Of a DNA stretch of 64,000 nt, positions 24,857 through 34,300 are shown in pieces. The DNA comes from Parerythrobacter aestuarii (lineage in GTDB: Bacteria > Pseudomonadota > Alphaproteobacteria > Sphingomonadales > Sphingomonadaceae). A program made the position numbers and the translations under genes. The notes below the pieces were generated by a model, which worked only from the letters and a program-made list of their open reading frames with translations, searched no databases and was not told the origin of the DNA. How positions within the stretch are numbered: the first letter of the stretch is position 1; the number at the start of each line of letters is the position of its first letter. The DNA is taken from NCBI RefSeq assembly GCF_030140925.1, contig NZ_JARBWD010000001.1:1488001-1552000 (forward strand), given 5' to 3'.

Positions 24857-26599
24857 ATGCTGCACGCGAACGAAGCTAACAGATCACCAGAGCGCTGCAT
24901 AGCAGCGATGTCGCCCGAGCTTACGGGCATTGCAGAGCGGTTTGCTGATTTGGTCGATATGCCTCTGGCGAATGAGGCAAAGGATAGTTCGTATTCCAAC
25001 GTCTGGGCGATGTTGGTTCTCGCTAAAGACTGGAGCCCCCGTGTTGCCAGGATTCTGCGGGGCGGCAATGATAGAATATCGGCCCCGGGCCTGATCCTGG
25101 CGATCGACGAAGCCGATGCGGAACGGCAAGTCGACCGATGGATTGAAGCGGCTTCACAGCCTGTGAAACCGGCCATGACGAGCCTTGAATTCCGCATATC
25201 GGAGCCGGGCGATATTCGACCTGCGGGACCAGGCCAACTCATCGCCGGGAACGCCACAAGTGGACCAGTCTTGCGCGCCTTGTTCAGCGCAGGGGCCGAT
25301 GTGGTCAGGATTGCAACGCATGGCGATGGGTTGGATGCTTCGCTTGGGCAGGCGGGCCCGCTTTGCGCTTTGGCCGGAAGGCGTCCCGAAGTCTTGTCGA
25401 ACTTGGAAGGTCCATTGCCAGCCTGCCTTGCGCAAGCAAGATGCTATCGTATGGATTGCGACGTCGAAGAAGCGTTGGATAGCGGACATTTGGTGTCTCC
25501 GTCCGAGGTCAATGCGCGTGTGGTGATTCTAGATACGTGCTCTGGATCGCATTTTTCGACCGCGTCGTTCGACGGTAGCCTCAGCCTTGCCATGTCGCTC
25601 CTCGCTGGCCCCAATCCCCCGGTTGTCATTACGCGATCAGGCATTTCCTTTGGTTATGCGGAAGCGGATCGCCAATTGATGGAAGACCTTAGGAAAGGTG
25701 CTACGATCGGCGAAGCGGTTGCGCGTTACAATGTTTCGAAGGAGCCGCAACGGATCGGGCGTGATTACCTGATAATCGGCAACCCGGCTGTGCGCGTCGC
25801 GAGCCCCTCAGGTGTTGTCAGCACCCACAACGCTGAGATGACCGTCAGGCTCCGGGACCCTGCGCTACCTGTGCGATCGGGTAGGGGCAAGAAAGTGCCG
25901 GTGAACTCTAGAAGCTCTTGGCTTGCTAACATTGCTGCGCGGGCTTGCGAATCTAGCGAGTTGAAGCGGCTGGACACTGCCACAAGGGCGAAACTGAAGG
26001 CACTGGCGAATACTCTTCAGCGCTCCGGGCTGCACGGCAATGGCAAGTCTGTATCCCCTGTTGCGATCGAGCGGTCCCAAGCCTCGCTAATCCGACTTGT
26101 TCCGTTACTGGGGCGCGATGCGTTGACGGATCTATGGGAAGCGCAGGCGGGCATGCATCTGCACCGCTTCGGGAAATGCGCAGCTTGCGGGGCGTTGGAA
26201 ATGACTTTCCACGCGCGCATTTCCAAAGCTGAGGATCGCACTCTGGTTATATGCGAAGCCTGCGGTCTCATCGCCGACAGACCGGCGAGTTGGCCAAAAT
26301 CACAGGTGCTTGCGGTCACTGGCAACGGCACCGTCGTTATACCGAAATTGCTCCGTGCTCCTGACACCGTAATGTCGCTGTATGCCTACGATATGCGCCC
26401 GGCAAAGCTATTGGAGAACAGACCATTTGCGAAGACTGTGCGCTTGCCGTTGCCGGCGGCATCCGGACCGTTCCAGATAGGCTATTGGCTTTACCGGGAT
26501 GGTGCCATCGCAGTCCATTACTCCAGGGTCTATCTCGACAAGGAGACGGAAGCAGGAGGGCGCTGGGTCGTCCCCAAATGTTCTCCAACACAAGTGTGA
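24857..26599 (+). CDS. CHAT/caspase-like protease domain protein with C-terminal zinc ribbon
   Basis: 580 residues. Seen: VVRIATHGDG with the histidine of a clan CD protease (His155) and VVILDTCSGSHF with the cysteine (Cys228), followed by LAMSLLAGPNPPVVITRSG and a GATIGEAVARYN helix as in CHAT and gingipain-like domains. Around residues 440-475 a CAACG...CEACG pair can bind zinc. The N-terminal 100 residues and the C-terminal 100 are not recognised. No signal peptide, so cytosolic. Such proteases are unexpected in an aminoglycoside cluster; cleavage of the peptide at 18397-18651, or control of a partner protein, is inference only. It is followed by a 150-base AT-rich gap before the assembly-line genes. 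Confidence 0.72.
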   Translation: MLHANEANRSPERCIAAMSPELTGIAERFADLVDMPLANEAKDSSYSNVWAMLVLAKDWSPRVARILRGGNDRISAPGLILAIDEADAERQVDRWIEAASQPVKPAMTSLEFRISEPGDIRPAGPGQLIAGNATSGPVLRALFSAGADVVRIATHGDGLDASLGQAGPLCALAGRRPEVLSNLEGPLPACLAQARCYRMDCDVEEALDSGHLVSPSEVNARVVILDTCSGSHFSTASFDGSLSLAMSLLAGPNPPVVITRSGISFGYAEADRQLMEDLRKGATIGEAVARYNVSKEPQRIGRDYLIIGNPAVRVASPSGVVSTHNAEMTVRLRDPALPVRSGRGKKVPVNSRSSWLANIAARACESSELKRLDTATRAKLKALANTLQRSGLHGNGKSVSPVAIERSQASLIRLVPLLGRDALTDLWEAQAGMHLHRFGKCAACGALEMTFHARISKAEDRTLVICEACGLIADRPASWPKSQVLAVTGNGTVVIPKLLRAPDTVMSLYAYDMRPAKLLENRPFAKTVRLPLPAASGPFQIGYWLYRDGAIAVHYSRVYLDKETEAGGRWVVPKCSPTQV

Positions 26600-26750
26600 T
26601 CGCGGTTCGAAAACGCACCGCTATTGTCCCGACTATATAGAAGATAACTAACAAAAATTAGGCGAAAAGCAGCGATATCATCTGCTTGACTGACTTTGAA
26701 AAGAGTATAGCCTGAAAAAAGCGCGATTAACGTCCGTCACAGGATTGGAC

Positions 26751-28160
26751 ATGGCGAATTTGAATAAGGCCCAGGATGATTTTGTTTCTGCCTACATCAG
26801 GCAGCGGTTGGGAAATTTGCCACGAGAAGAAGTGTCGCGCCAAGGCGCTGGCCGATCACTTTTTTCCTTCAAACAACAAGAATGTATCGCTGCTGAAGAA
26901 TGCGATCCGTTAGCGCGTGAATGCTCGAAGCAATTCATAATACTCTCTGTCGATGGGGCGATCATCGACCAAATGGTCCTCGCCATCAAAGACGTAGTCT
27001 CGTTGCAAGACGCCCTGAGGTTGAAGGTGGCCCAACGTGGTGGCGGCGGTTACGATTCTCAGCGCCACGAGATGAAGGATTTCCAAGTACATGTAATTTA
27101 TGATCCGGAAGCTGATGACCAGGCTGTGATGGATGCGCTCACGCACTTCGCACTTGCGGACTACAGTCTTCTGAGTGGTGGTTGGTTATGTCGAGCTGCC
27201 ATATTTTCGCGTGGTCGAGGTTCGTTCTGGATTTGCTTTGCTGTCCATCACATTGTTTTTGACTACTGGTCGCTAGGTCTTGTGGCCACTGGCCTGAAGC
27301 AGGCTTACGCTGACCGGCTTGCGGGGAGGGCGCATGGGCTACGCAAGTTGGCGCGGTCCTATGGAGAGTTCGCTGAATGGCAGCGAAGCCCGGAATTTTC
27401 TGATCGAGCTGCCCGTGAAATACCGGTTTGGCAGAAGCTCTACGATGGATACGAAAGGCCATCGCGTCTTTCACTCCGTGTCAATAATCCTGGTGCGTTC
27501 AGGCAGGGCCGTTTGGAAGTTCTCTTGTCTCGAGACAAGGTAACCAAGATCCGTCAACTGGCGCGTCATTGTAAGACGTCTTTCTACGCGGCCGCAATGT
27601 CGGCGTTCTTGCTCACGCTCGCCAAATTCGAAGCAGAGAAGGTTGTCCTTGTTGGTATGCCGGTGGTCGGGCGGCCGGATATTTCGTTCTACAAGACGAT
27701 AGGACTGTTTGCGAACAATCTTGTCGTGCCGTTTGTGATCGACAAGACGGCTGCAGCTGAAGAATTTGTGCAGGATGTTTCGGCGCGAATAAAGTTATCA
27801 ATGGCAAATCAATCCATACCGGGCAGCAAGATACAGGAGGCCGTTGGTAGTAGTTCGAGCTACCAGTTCATGTTTCTCCTTCAGGTCGCCGATGAAGTTT
27901 TACCGGAATTTCAAGACGCTGAGGCCCGGCTAGAAGCGCTGGAGGTCGGTCATAATACTGGTGCGAATTTCGGCGAACTTTGTTTGAGTCTTGTGGCCCC
28001 TGATGGATCAATGGCCGTGGATCGGGATGTATCCGGTTACATTGATTTCAATGGAGGTCTCTATCGCTCTCAAGATGTTGAAGAATTTTGGCATGCCATG
28101 GGCCAGATAGTCGACGACCTGAATGCGCGCATTGTGAAGCCGGAGCGATCCGATGCCTAG
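26751..28160 (+). CDS. Stand-alone NRPS-type condensation domain
   Basis: 469 residues, about one condensation domain. Seen: the catalytic HHxxxD motif as VHHIVFDYWS (residues 166-171), LSRDKVTKIRQLA, FYAAAMSAFLLTLAKF and the GMPVVGRPDISFYKTIGLFANNLVVP region that corresponds to motif C5. The ATG at 26751 has AGGA at good distance; a TTG six bases earlier is less likely. There is no adenylation or carrier domain in the protein. First gene of the + strand block with the monooxygenase, ligase and PKS. Because the PKS has no thioesterase, this protein is the best candidate to release the chain by forming an amide (or ester) with an amine such as one of the aminoglycoside. Confidence 0.85.
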   Translation: MANLNKAQDDFVSAYIRQRLGNLPREEVSRQGAGRSLFSFKQQECIAAEECDPLARECSKQFIILSVDGAIIDQMVLAIKDVVSLQDALRLKVAQRGGGGYDSQRHEMKDFQVHVIYDPEADDQAVMDALTHFALADYSLLSGGWLCRAAIFSRGRGSFWICFAVHHIVFDYWSLGLVATGLKQAYADRLAGRAHGLRKLARSYGEFAEWQRSPEFSDRAAREIPVWQKLYDGYERPSRLSLRVNNPGAFRQGRLEVLLSRDKVTKIRQLARHCKTSFYAAAMSAFLLTLAKFEAEKVVLVGMPVVGRPDISFYKTIGLFANNLVVPFVIDKTAAAEEFVQDVSARIKLSMANQSIPGSKIQEAVGSSSSYQFMFLLQVADEVLPEFQDAEARLEALEVGHNTGANFGELCLSLVAPDGSMAVDRDVSGYIDFNGGLYRSQDVEEFWHAMGQIVDDLNARIVKPERSDA

Positions 28161-28274
28161 GAAGTGAGAGTCTGAAGCGCTCATGCAAATTAATGACAAC
28201 AATTGCGCAGAATAAGTCGTATTGTAGAACAAATGGTTATAATTGAGGGTTGAAAACTATTTCGGAGTGAAAGT

Positions 28275-29558
28275 GTGAAATTCGGCGTTTTCTTCGAACT
28301 TCAGAATCCACGACCATGGTCGGAAGGCTGTGAACTCCAACTGTATCACGAAGCGCTCGACCAAGCGGAGCTGGCCGACAGGATCGGGATACAATACTGT
28401 TGGGCTCAAGAGCACCACTTTCTTGAAGAGTACTCGCATTCGACAGCACCTGAGGTTTTTCTTTCGGCGGTCAGCCAACGAACTGAAAGAATCCGGCTCG
28501 GACATGGCATCTGTCTAATGCCCCCGAAATACAATCACCCCGCTCGTATAGCGGAACGTGTATCGGCGTTGGACCTGGTCAGCCGCGGACGCGTAGAGTG
28601 GGGTACCGGGGAGTCTAGCTCGCGGATCGAGCTGGAAGGTTTCGGGGTCGATTTCGTAGAGAAACGCAGTATGTGGGCAGAGGCTCTCCGCGAGACCTGC
28701 CTGATGATGAGCTGCACACCTTATCCTGGGCACGTCGGCAAATACTTCTCAATGCCGGCCCGTAACGTCGTTCCAAAGCCTGCGCAAAAGCCACACCCAC
28801 CCGTCTGGGTTGCATGCACCAATCGCGATACGATGAAGTTGGCAGCGCGCTTGGGGCTGGGGGCCCTAACTTTCGCCTTCATGGATGCATCCGAAGCGCG
28901 CTGGTGGGTCGAAGAATACTACGAGATTTTTGAGCGAGAGGTGAGACCAATAGCGCGGTCGGTAAATCCGAACATCGCGATGTTGGGAGGCCTGATGTGC
29001 AGACCAGATGGTGATGAGGCACGCCGGATGGGCTTGGAGGGGCAGCAATTCTTCAAGTACGGTTTGGCGCATTACTATCGCTTTGGGTCGCACGTTCCCG
29101 GGCTCACGAACATCTGGGAGAACTTCCAGAACGCTCCGCGGGAGCCAATGGCTGGGATTGCTGGAGTCGGCAGTCCGTCAGAGGTAACAGATGCCTTTGC
29201 CGCGCTTGAGGAAGCGGGGGTCGATCAGGTCATCCTGCTACAGCAAGCAGGAGGATACAAACACGAAGACATTATGGATTCCCTGCAACTCTTCGGAGAG
29301 GAAGTCCTACCGCAATTTCTTCGACGCGATGAGGAGGCGTCCGCTCGAAAAGCCGAGCGACTGAAAGCCCCGATCGAGCGTGCGTTGGCGAACCTTCCGG
29401 AAATTCCCGACCGTGAAATAGCGCCTGTCGATGCCTATCCATTGCTTGCGAAGAAAGAAGGGCATCGCGAGGAGATGGCACCGAAGCGTTCACTCGACAG
29501 TGTTTCCTTCTGGAAGAATCACATCGTCGGCAAGTCTCCGGTCAGCGACCAGGATTGA
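28275..29558 (+). CDS. Luciferase-like flavin-dependent monooxygenase
   Basis: 427 residues. Seen: MKFGVFFELQNPRPW, DRIGIQYCWAQEHHFLEEYS, RIRLGHGICLMPPKYNHPARIAERVSALDL and WGTGESSSRIELEGFG, the standard bacterial luciferase-family layout that uses FMNH2. The start is the GTG at 28275, with GGAG seven bases upstream. It is three bases before the ligase gene, so both belong to one transcript. In butirosin synthesis a related enzyme (BtrO) hydroxylates a carrier-bound acyl chain, and luciferase-like enzymes are common next to PKS genes. Likely role: hydroxylation of the carrier-bound chain. Needs a flavin reductase, none of which is seen in the window. Confidence 0.85.
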   Translation: MKFGVFFELQNPRPWSEGCELQLYHEALDQAELADRIGIQYCWAQEHHFLEEYSHSTAPEVFLSAVSQRTERIRLGHGICLMPPKYNHPARIAERVSALDLVSRGRVEWGTGESSSRIELEGFGVDFVEKRSMWAEALRETCLMMSCTPYPGHVGKYFSMPARNVVPKPAQKPHPPVWVACTNRDTMKLAARLGLGALTFAFMDASEARWWVEEYYEIFEREVRPIARSVNPNIAMLGGLMCRPDGDEARRMGLEGQQFFKYGLAHYYRFGSHVPGLTNIWENFQNAPREPMAGIAGVGSPSEVTDAFAALEEAGVDQVILLQQAGGYKHEDIMDSLQLFGEEVLPQFLRRDEEASARKAERLKAPIERALANLPEIPDREIAPVDAYPLLAKKEGHREEMAPKRSLDSVSFWKNHIVGKSPVSDQD

Positions 29559-29561
29559 GGG

Positions 29562-31346
29562 ATGCGCGGAGTCTCGCCACCTGAAAATGCAGGTCTCCCC
29601 GATCTGCTCCGTCATTGGGCAAGACACGGAGGAGACCGTCCGCTCTATCGCCACCTCGTCAATGGCGAAGATAGGGAAGAAGTATTGACCGCCGGCGAAT
29701 TCCTGCGCCAGGTCAACTTGCTGTCGGACGATCTTCGGGCGCGGTATGAGCCCGGCACACGCTTGCTGCTTATGTTCCCAACCGGGCTGGAATTCTTAGT
29801 GGCGTTCTGCAGTGCGCTGTGCGCAGGAATGATTGCCGTGCCAATTCCGGCGGTGGGCCCGAACCGATTTGCGCGAGCGGTTCCCCGATTGCTCGGCATT
29901 GTTCAGGACTGTCGTCCCGGTGCGATTCTCACCACTCCCGCTCTGTCCGTCATGCGGGCAGTCGCGGCCGAGACAAGCTGGGAGCTTGCAGTCCCCGATT
30001 GGCGCTCCGTGGTGCTTGATCCTGCAGACCCGCGAACTCCAAGCGACCACTTTGCTCACAGCGCGGCCGAGGATATCGCATTCCTGCAATACACTTCTGG
30101 GTCCACGGCAGCGCCCAAAGGCGTAATCGTGACGTTTGATAACCTTCGGAACAATCAGCGTGCGATTGGTGACCTGATATCCCGAACCGATCGACCAACG
30201 CAGTCAGTAGCAGGATGGCTCCCCCATTATCATGACATGGGCCTGGCAGAGAAGATCTTCGGGCTTTTTCACGGTGTTCCAACGACGTTCTTTAGCCCAG
30301 CGCATTTTGTCCAGAAACCTGTTCGTTGGTTGGACATGCTTTCAAGGTACAAGGCGTCGACGACTTGTGCACCCAACTTCGCCTTGGAAGTGTGTGCTAA
30401 ACGCATTCCTGAGGTTCGTCGCGGCGATATCGACTTGAGCGCGCTGAACTATCTGATTTTGGGTGCCGAGCCGATCGCCGCTTCTACGCTCGATCGCTTT
30501 GCTGCGACATTTCGCGACTGCGGATTCCGTTCTTCATCCTATCTCCCATCCTTCGGAATGGCTGAGACAACAGTGCTCGCCACCGGAGCGAGTCTGCGCG
30601 AGCCAGTCGTCAAGTCGATATGCAAGGAAGTGAAAATCGGCAGTTTGGTCTACCCGCCACCCAACGGAAACACGGATACCCGGCGTGTTGTCAGTTGCGG
30701 TCCGCCGCCGGAAGGTCACAGTGTTGAAATCGTAGAACCCGAATCAAAGGAAATACTCGCGGAAGGTTTTGTAGGGGAAATCTGGTATCGTGGCCCCAGC
30801 GTGGGAGCTGGATACTGGCAAAGCGAACCCTCCGCTGTCTCAGGCTTCAATGGAACATTGGCAGACGGTCGGTCGGGCTACCTGCGTACAGGAGATCTTG
30901 GTCTACTGATCGATCAGGAGCTCTTCATTGTTGGCCGGATCAAAGACGTCATAATTACAAGAGGGCGCAACATTTTCCCTCAGGACATTGAGCACTACGT
31001 TGCAGCAAGCATTGACGGAGTATCAGCGCACGGAGTTGTAGCAATTGGCAGCGCGCCGGAGGAAGCAGAGTCGGAAGCTGTCGTGATACTTGTGGAGGCG
31101 CATCGAACGCTATGCTCCACACACGATAATTATCGCCTTCATGAAATTGCCATGGAGATTCACAAAGAGATTCAATCGGAGTTCGAGATTACCGTTCAAG
31201 AGGTAGTCCTCGTGGGACCGAACCGGCTTCCAAAAACGTCGAGTGGCAAGCTGCGCAGAATGGCTTGCCATCAACAATGGAAAGAAGAGTTGTTTCCAAG
31301 GCTCGCTGACAGCCTTTTGCAGGACCAAGGGGAAGTGCGGGTATGA
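29562..31346 (+). CDS. Fatty-acyl-AMP ligase (FAAL)-like adenylating enzyme
   Basis: 594 residues of the acyl-adenylate superfamily. Seen: LQYTSGSTAAPKGV (P-loop-like), GWLPHYHDMGLAEKI, YLRTGDLG, GRIKDVIITRGRNIFPQDIE and the C-terminal lysine motif KTSSGKLRR. The combination GWLPxYHDMGL and GRxKDVIIxRGRNxFPQDIE is typical for FAALs, which load fatty acids on carrier proteins without CoA. The stop overlaps the PKS start by ATGA, and the PKS begins with a carrier domain, so the ligase probably loads that domain. The exact acid (chain length, amino or hydroxy substitution) cannot be read from the sequence. Confidence 0.9.
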   Translation: MRGVSPPENAGLPDLLRHWARHGGDRPLYRHLVNGEDREEVLTAGEFLRQVNLLSDDLRARYEPGTRLLLMFPTGLEFLVAFCSALCAGMIAVPIPAVGPNRFARAVPRLLGIVQDCRPGAILTTPALSVMRAVAAETSWELAVPDWRSVVLDPADPRTPSDHFAHSAAEDIAFLQYTSGSTAAPKGVIVTFDNLRNNQRAIGDLISRTDRPTQSVAGWLPHYHDMGLAEKIFGLFHGVPTTFFSPAHFVQKPVRWLDMLSRYKASTTCAPNFALEVCAKRIPEVRRGDIDLSALNYLILGAEPIAASTLDRFAATFRDCGFRSSSYLPSFGMAETTVLATGASLREPVVKSICKEVKIGSLVYPPPNGNTDTRRVVSCGPPPEGHSVEIVEPESKEILAEGFVGEIWYRGPSVGAGYWQSEPSAVSGFNGTLADGRSGYLRTGDLGLLIDQELFIVGRIKDVIITRGRNIFPQDIEHYVAASIDGVSAHGVVAIGSAPEEAESEAVVILVEAHRTLCSTHDNYRLHEIAMEIHKEIQSEFEITVQEVVLVGPNRLPKTSSGKLRRMACHQQWKEELFPRLADSLLQDQGEVRV

Positions 31347-34300
31347 ACGCTCCGGAAGTCGTTCGCTGGCTGAGAGAATATCTTGTCGCCAAATACCCGC
31401 TTCTCGAACGTGAGTTTGACCCGAACCTTTCGTTTGCCGCGCTCGGATTGGACTCGCAAGTCGCGCTGGAGATGCTTGGGGAACTACAAGATCGGCTGGG
31501 TCGCAACATAAGCCCGGCTCTTTTGTACGATAGCCAGTCGATCGCCGATTTCGTCGCGATGTTGTCCATGTCGCCTGACATGCCAGAGGAGCCCATAGCG
31601 TCAGCAACTCCAGATGAACCGGTAGCCATCGTGGGAATGTCCTGTCGGTTTCCCGGATGTGAAGATGGCTTAGGTTCCTTCTGGCTTTGCTTGCAGAACG
31701 GCCATGATCAGATTCGAGCTTTTTCTGAACTGGAACGGCCGGCAACGGACGTCCTGCCGCACCGGCGAGCAGGCTGGTTGGCCGACATCGACAGATTTGA
31801 CGCTGACTTCTTTGCCATCCCACCGCGGGAGGCTCGAGCGCTCGATCCCCAACAGCGAATGCTGATGGAGCTGTCCTGGAACTGCTTTGAGGACGCGCTC
31901 ATTGATCCCAGGAAATTGAGAGGCAGAAATGTTGGGGTTTTCCTTGGGATATCAACCAGCGAATATAGTGACCACCAACCTCGCAATGCCGATGCGTCGA
32001 GCATTACAGGGTCGGCACTCAGCATTGCAGCCAATCGTCTGTCCTATTTCTATGACTTTGGCGGGCCCAGCCTGGCAGTTGATACTGCATGCTCGTCGTC
32101 GCTGGTTGCAGTACATCTGGCATGCAATGCGATCAGGCGAGGGGAGGCAGAACTTGCCTTGGCTGCAGGTGCCAACCTCATTCTCAATGAAAAAGTCAGC
32201 CACGCTTTCGAGGCAGGCGGCCTGTTGTCTCCGACCGGGCGCTGCAATACCTTCGATGCTTCGGCGGACGGCTATGTGAGAGGTGAGGGGGCTGGTGTCG
32301 TTCTGCTCAAACCGCTGAGACAGGCGATTGCCGACGGCAACAAGATCTATTCGGTCATTCTAGGCAGTGCGATGGTTCAGGATGGTCGCACGAACGGATT
32401 GATGGCTCCAAGCGGCCGCGCGCAGCGCAAGGTGATCCGGGAAGCCTGCGCGCGAGCCGGATTGAAGCCCTCGCAACTGGATTATGTTGAAGCCCATGGT
32501 ACCGGAACAAACTTGGGTGACCTTATCGAGCTGAGCTCGATGGAGGCAACGGTCGGCACGGCTCGTGGTGCTGGCAAGTGTCGAATTGGTTCGGTCAAGA
32601 CCAATATCGGCCACCTCGAAGCGGCAGCAGGGATAGCGGGGCTCATAAAGACCTCGCTTTGCATGTTCCATGAGACATTGGTGCCATCTATCAACTTCCG
32701 CGAGCCCAATACGAACGCAGGGCTGTCGGAAATGGGACTTGAGGTTCAGGTTTCGCTTGAGCCCTGGCGACGAGAAAATCCTGATACCTTGGCGGGACAT
32801 GGTCACGCGCAAGTCGATTCGAGGTATGCTGGTGTAAGTTCATTCGGCTTCGGTGGAACCAATGCGCATGCGGTGCTCACGTCGCCGCCTCGACGTGAAA
32901 ATGCGAAGCCTGCTGCATTTCCCGCGGTCTTGCCGTTGTCAGCGAAGTCGGAAGAGTCTCTCAGCCGGCTGGCAGGTGCCTACGTTGATCTTCTGGAGCA
33001 GCCCGAGCCGCCGGTATTTTCACATCTCATCGACGCTACCAGGCGACGTCCGGCGGCGGCACCGGTTCGGGTGGCCATCAGTTTTCGCGATGAGGAGGCA
33101 CTACGGCAAGAACTCAGGCAGGTTGAACAGAATCCGCATGGAAAGTCGTCTCAACCAAGTATCCAGAACAATGGGCCAGTGTTTGTCTATTCCGGGCAAG
33201 GGACGCAGTGGTCCGGCATGGGACGAGGGCTCTTCCAAGAGGATCCGATCTTTCGCAATGAGTTATTGCTGGTCGACGACCTAGTCAGGGAACACGTTCG
33301 CTGGTCATTGGTGGAGATGCTGTTCGACGAAGCGAATGCGGCGTCGCTTGCTCGCACTGAATTCGCGCAACCAGCGCTTTTCGCCATACAGTATGCGCTT
33401 TCAAAATCGCTCGGCTCTTTCAACGTAGAACCAGTGGCGACAATCGGTCACAGCGCTGGCGAGTACGCCGCGTTGGTCCAATCTGGCATCATTGAGCTCA
33501 ATGAGGCTGTCGGTCTGGTCGTCGAGCGTGCATCCTTGATGGCTGATCGCGACGATGGAGCGATGTTGGCAATATCGGGCCAGTCAGAGGAAGAGCTTTC
33601 CACCATGATTGTGGAGCATGGCCTGCCAATCGACATTGCATGTCGTAACGCGCCGCGCTCATTGGTAATTTCTGGTCGACGCGACGCTGTCAAAGAGCTC
33701 GGTCGGGTGATGGCAGAACAAGGCATCGCCAGCTTGCCTGTTTCGGAAGACTATGCCTTCCACAGCCATTTGTTGTCCGATCAGGCTGATCGATTTGCTG
33801 CAATGGCCAAAAGCGTCTCGCCGCACTCAGGCAATCTCCCCTTCTATTCGAGCGTCACGGGTGGACGGCTTGAACAGCTTCAGGATTCCTATTGGCGGTC
33901 CAGCATCGTTGGCGCTGTGGAGTTCGAGAATGCTGTCGGAGCGGCTTTGGCCGATCAGCATACGCATTTCATAGAAATCGGGCCAAAGCCTGCTCTGTTG
34001 GCTCACATCAGGAAAATCGGCGAGAGCCAGCAGGTTGCGGCCCACACTTTCGCAACGTTGAAGCCGGGCAGTCCGGATACCCAACAAATTGCAACAGGAT
34101 TGGCTCGGCTGTTTGAGAGCGGAGTTGACGTCCGCTGGCATCGGCGTTTCGAGACGATTGTCAACAACACTGCCATTCCCACCTACCCTTGGTCGGACAT
34201 GCGCTTCTGGCAAGTACCATCACTGGGCACACAACTGCCGGGTGAAGGCCGATTTGTCCGTCAGACACTCCAGATTGCAGGCACAAATCGGCGCGTTTCG

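Noticed and set aside
26686..26711. Sigma-70-like promoter TTGACT...TATAGC upstream of the condensation gene
   Set aside because: The spacer is only 14 bases, too short for a normal promoter; no alternative -10 at 16-18 bases is convincing.
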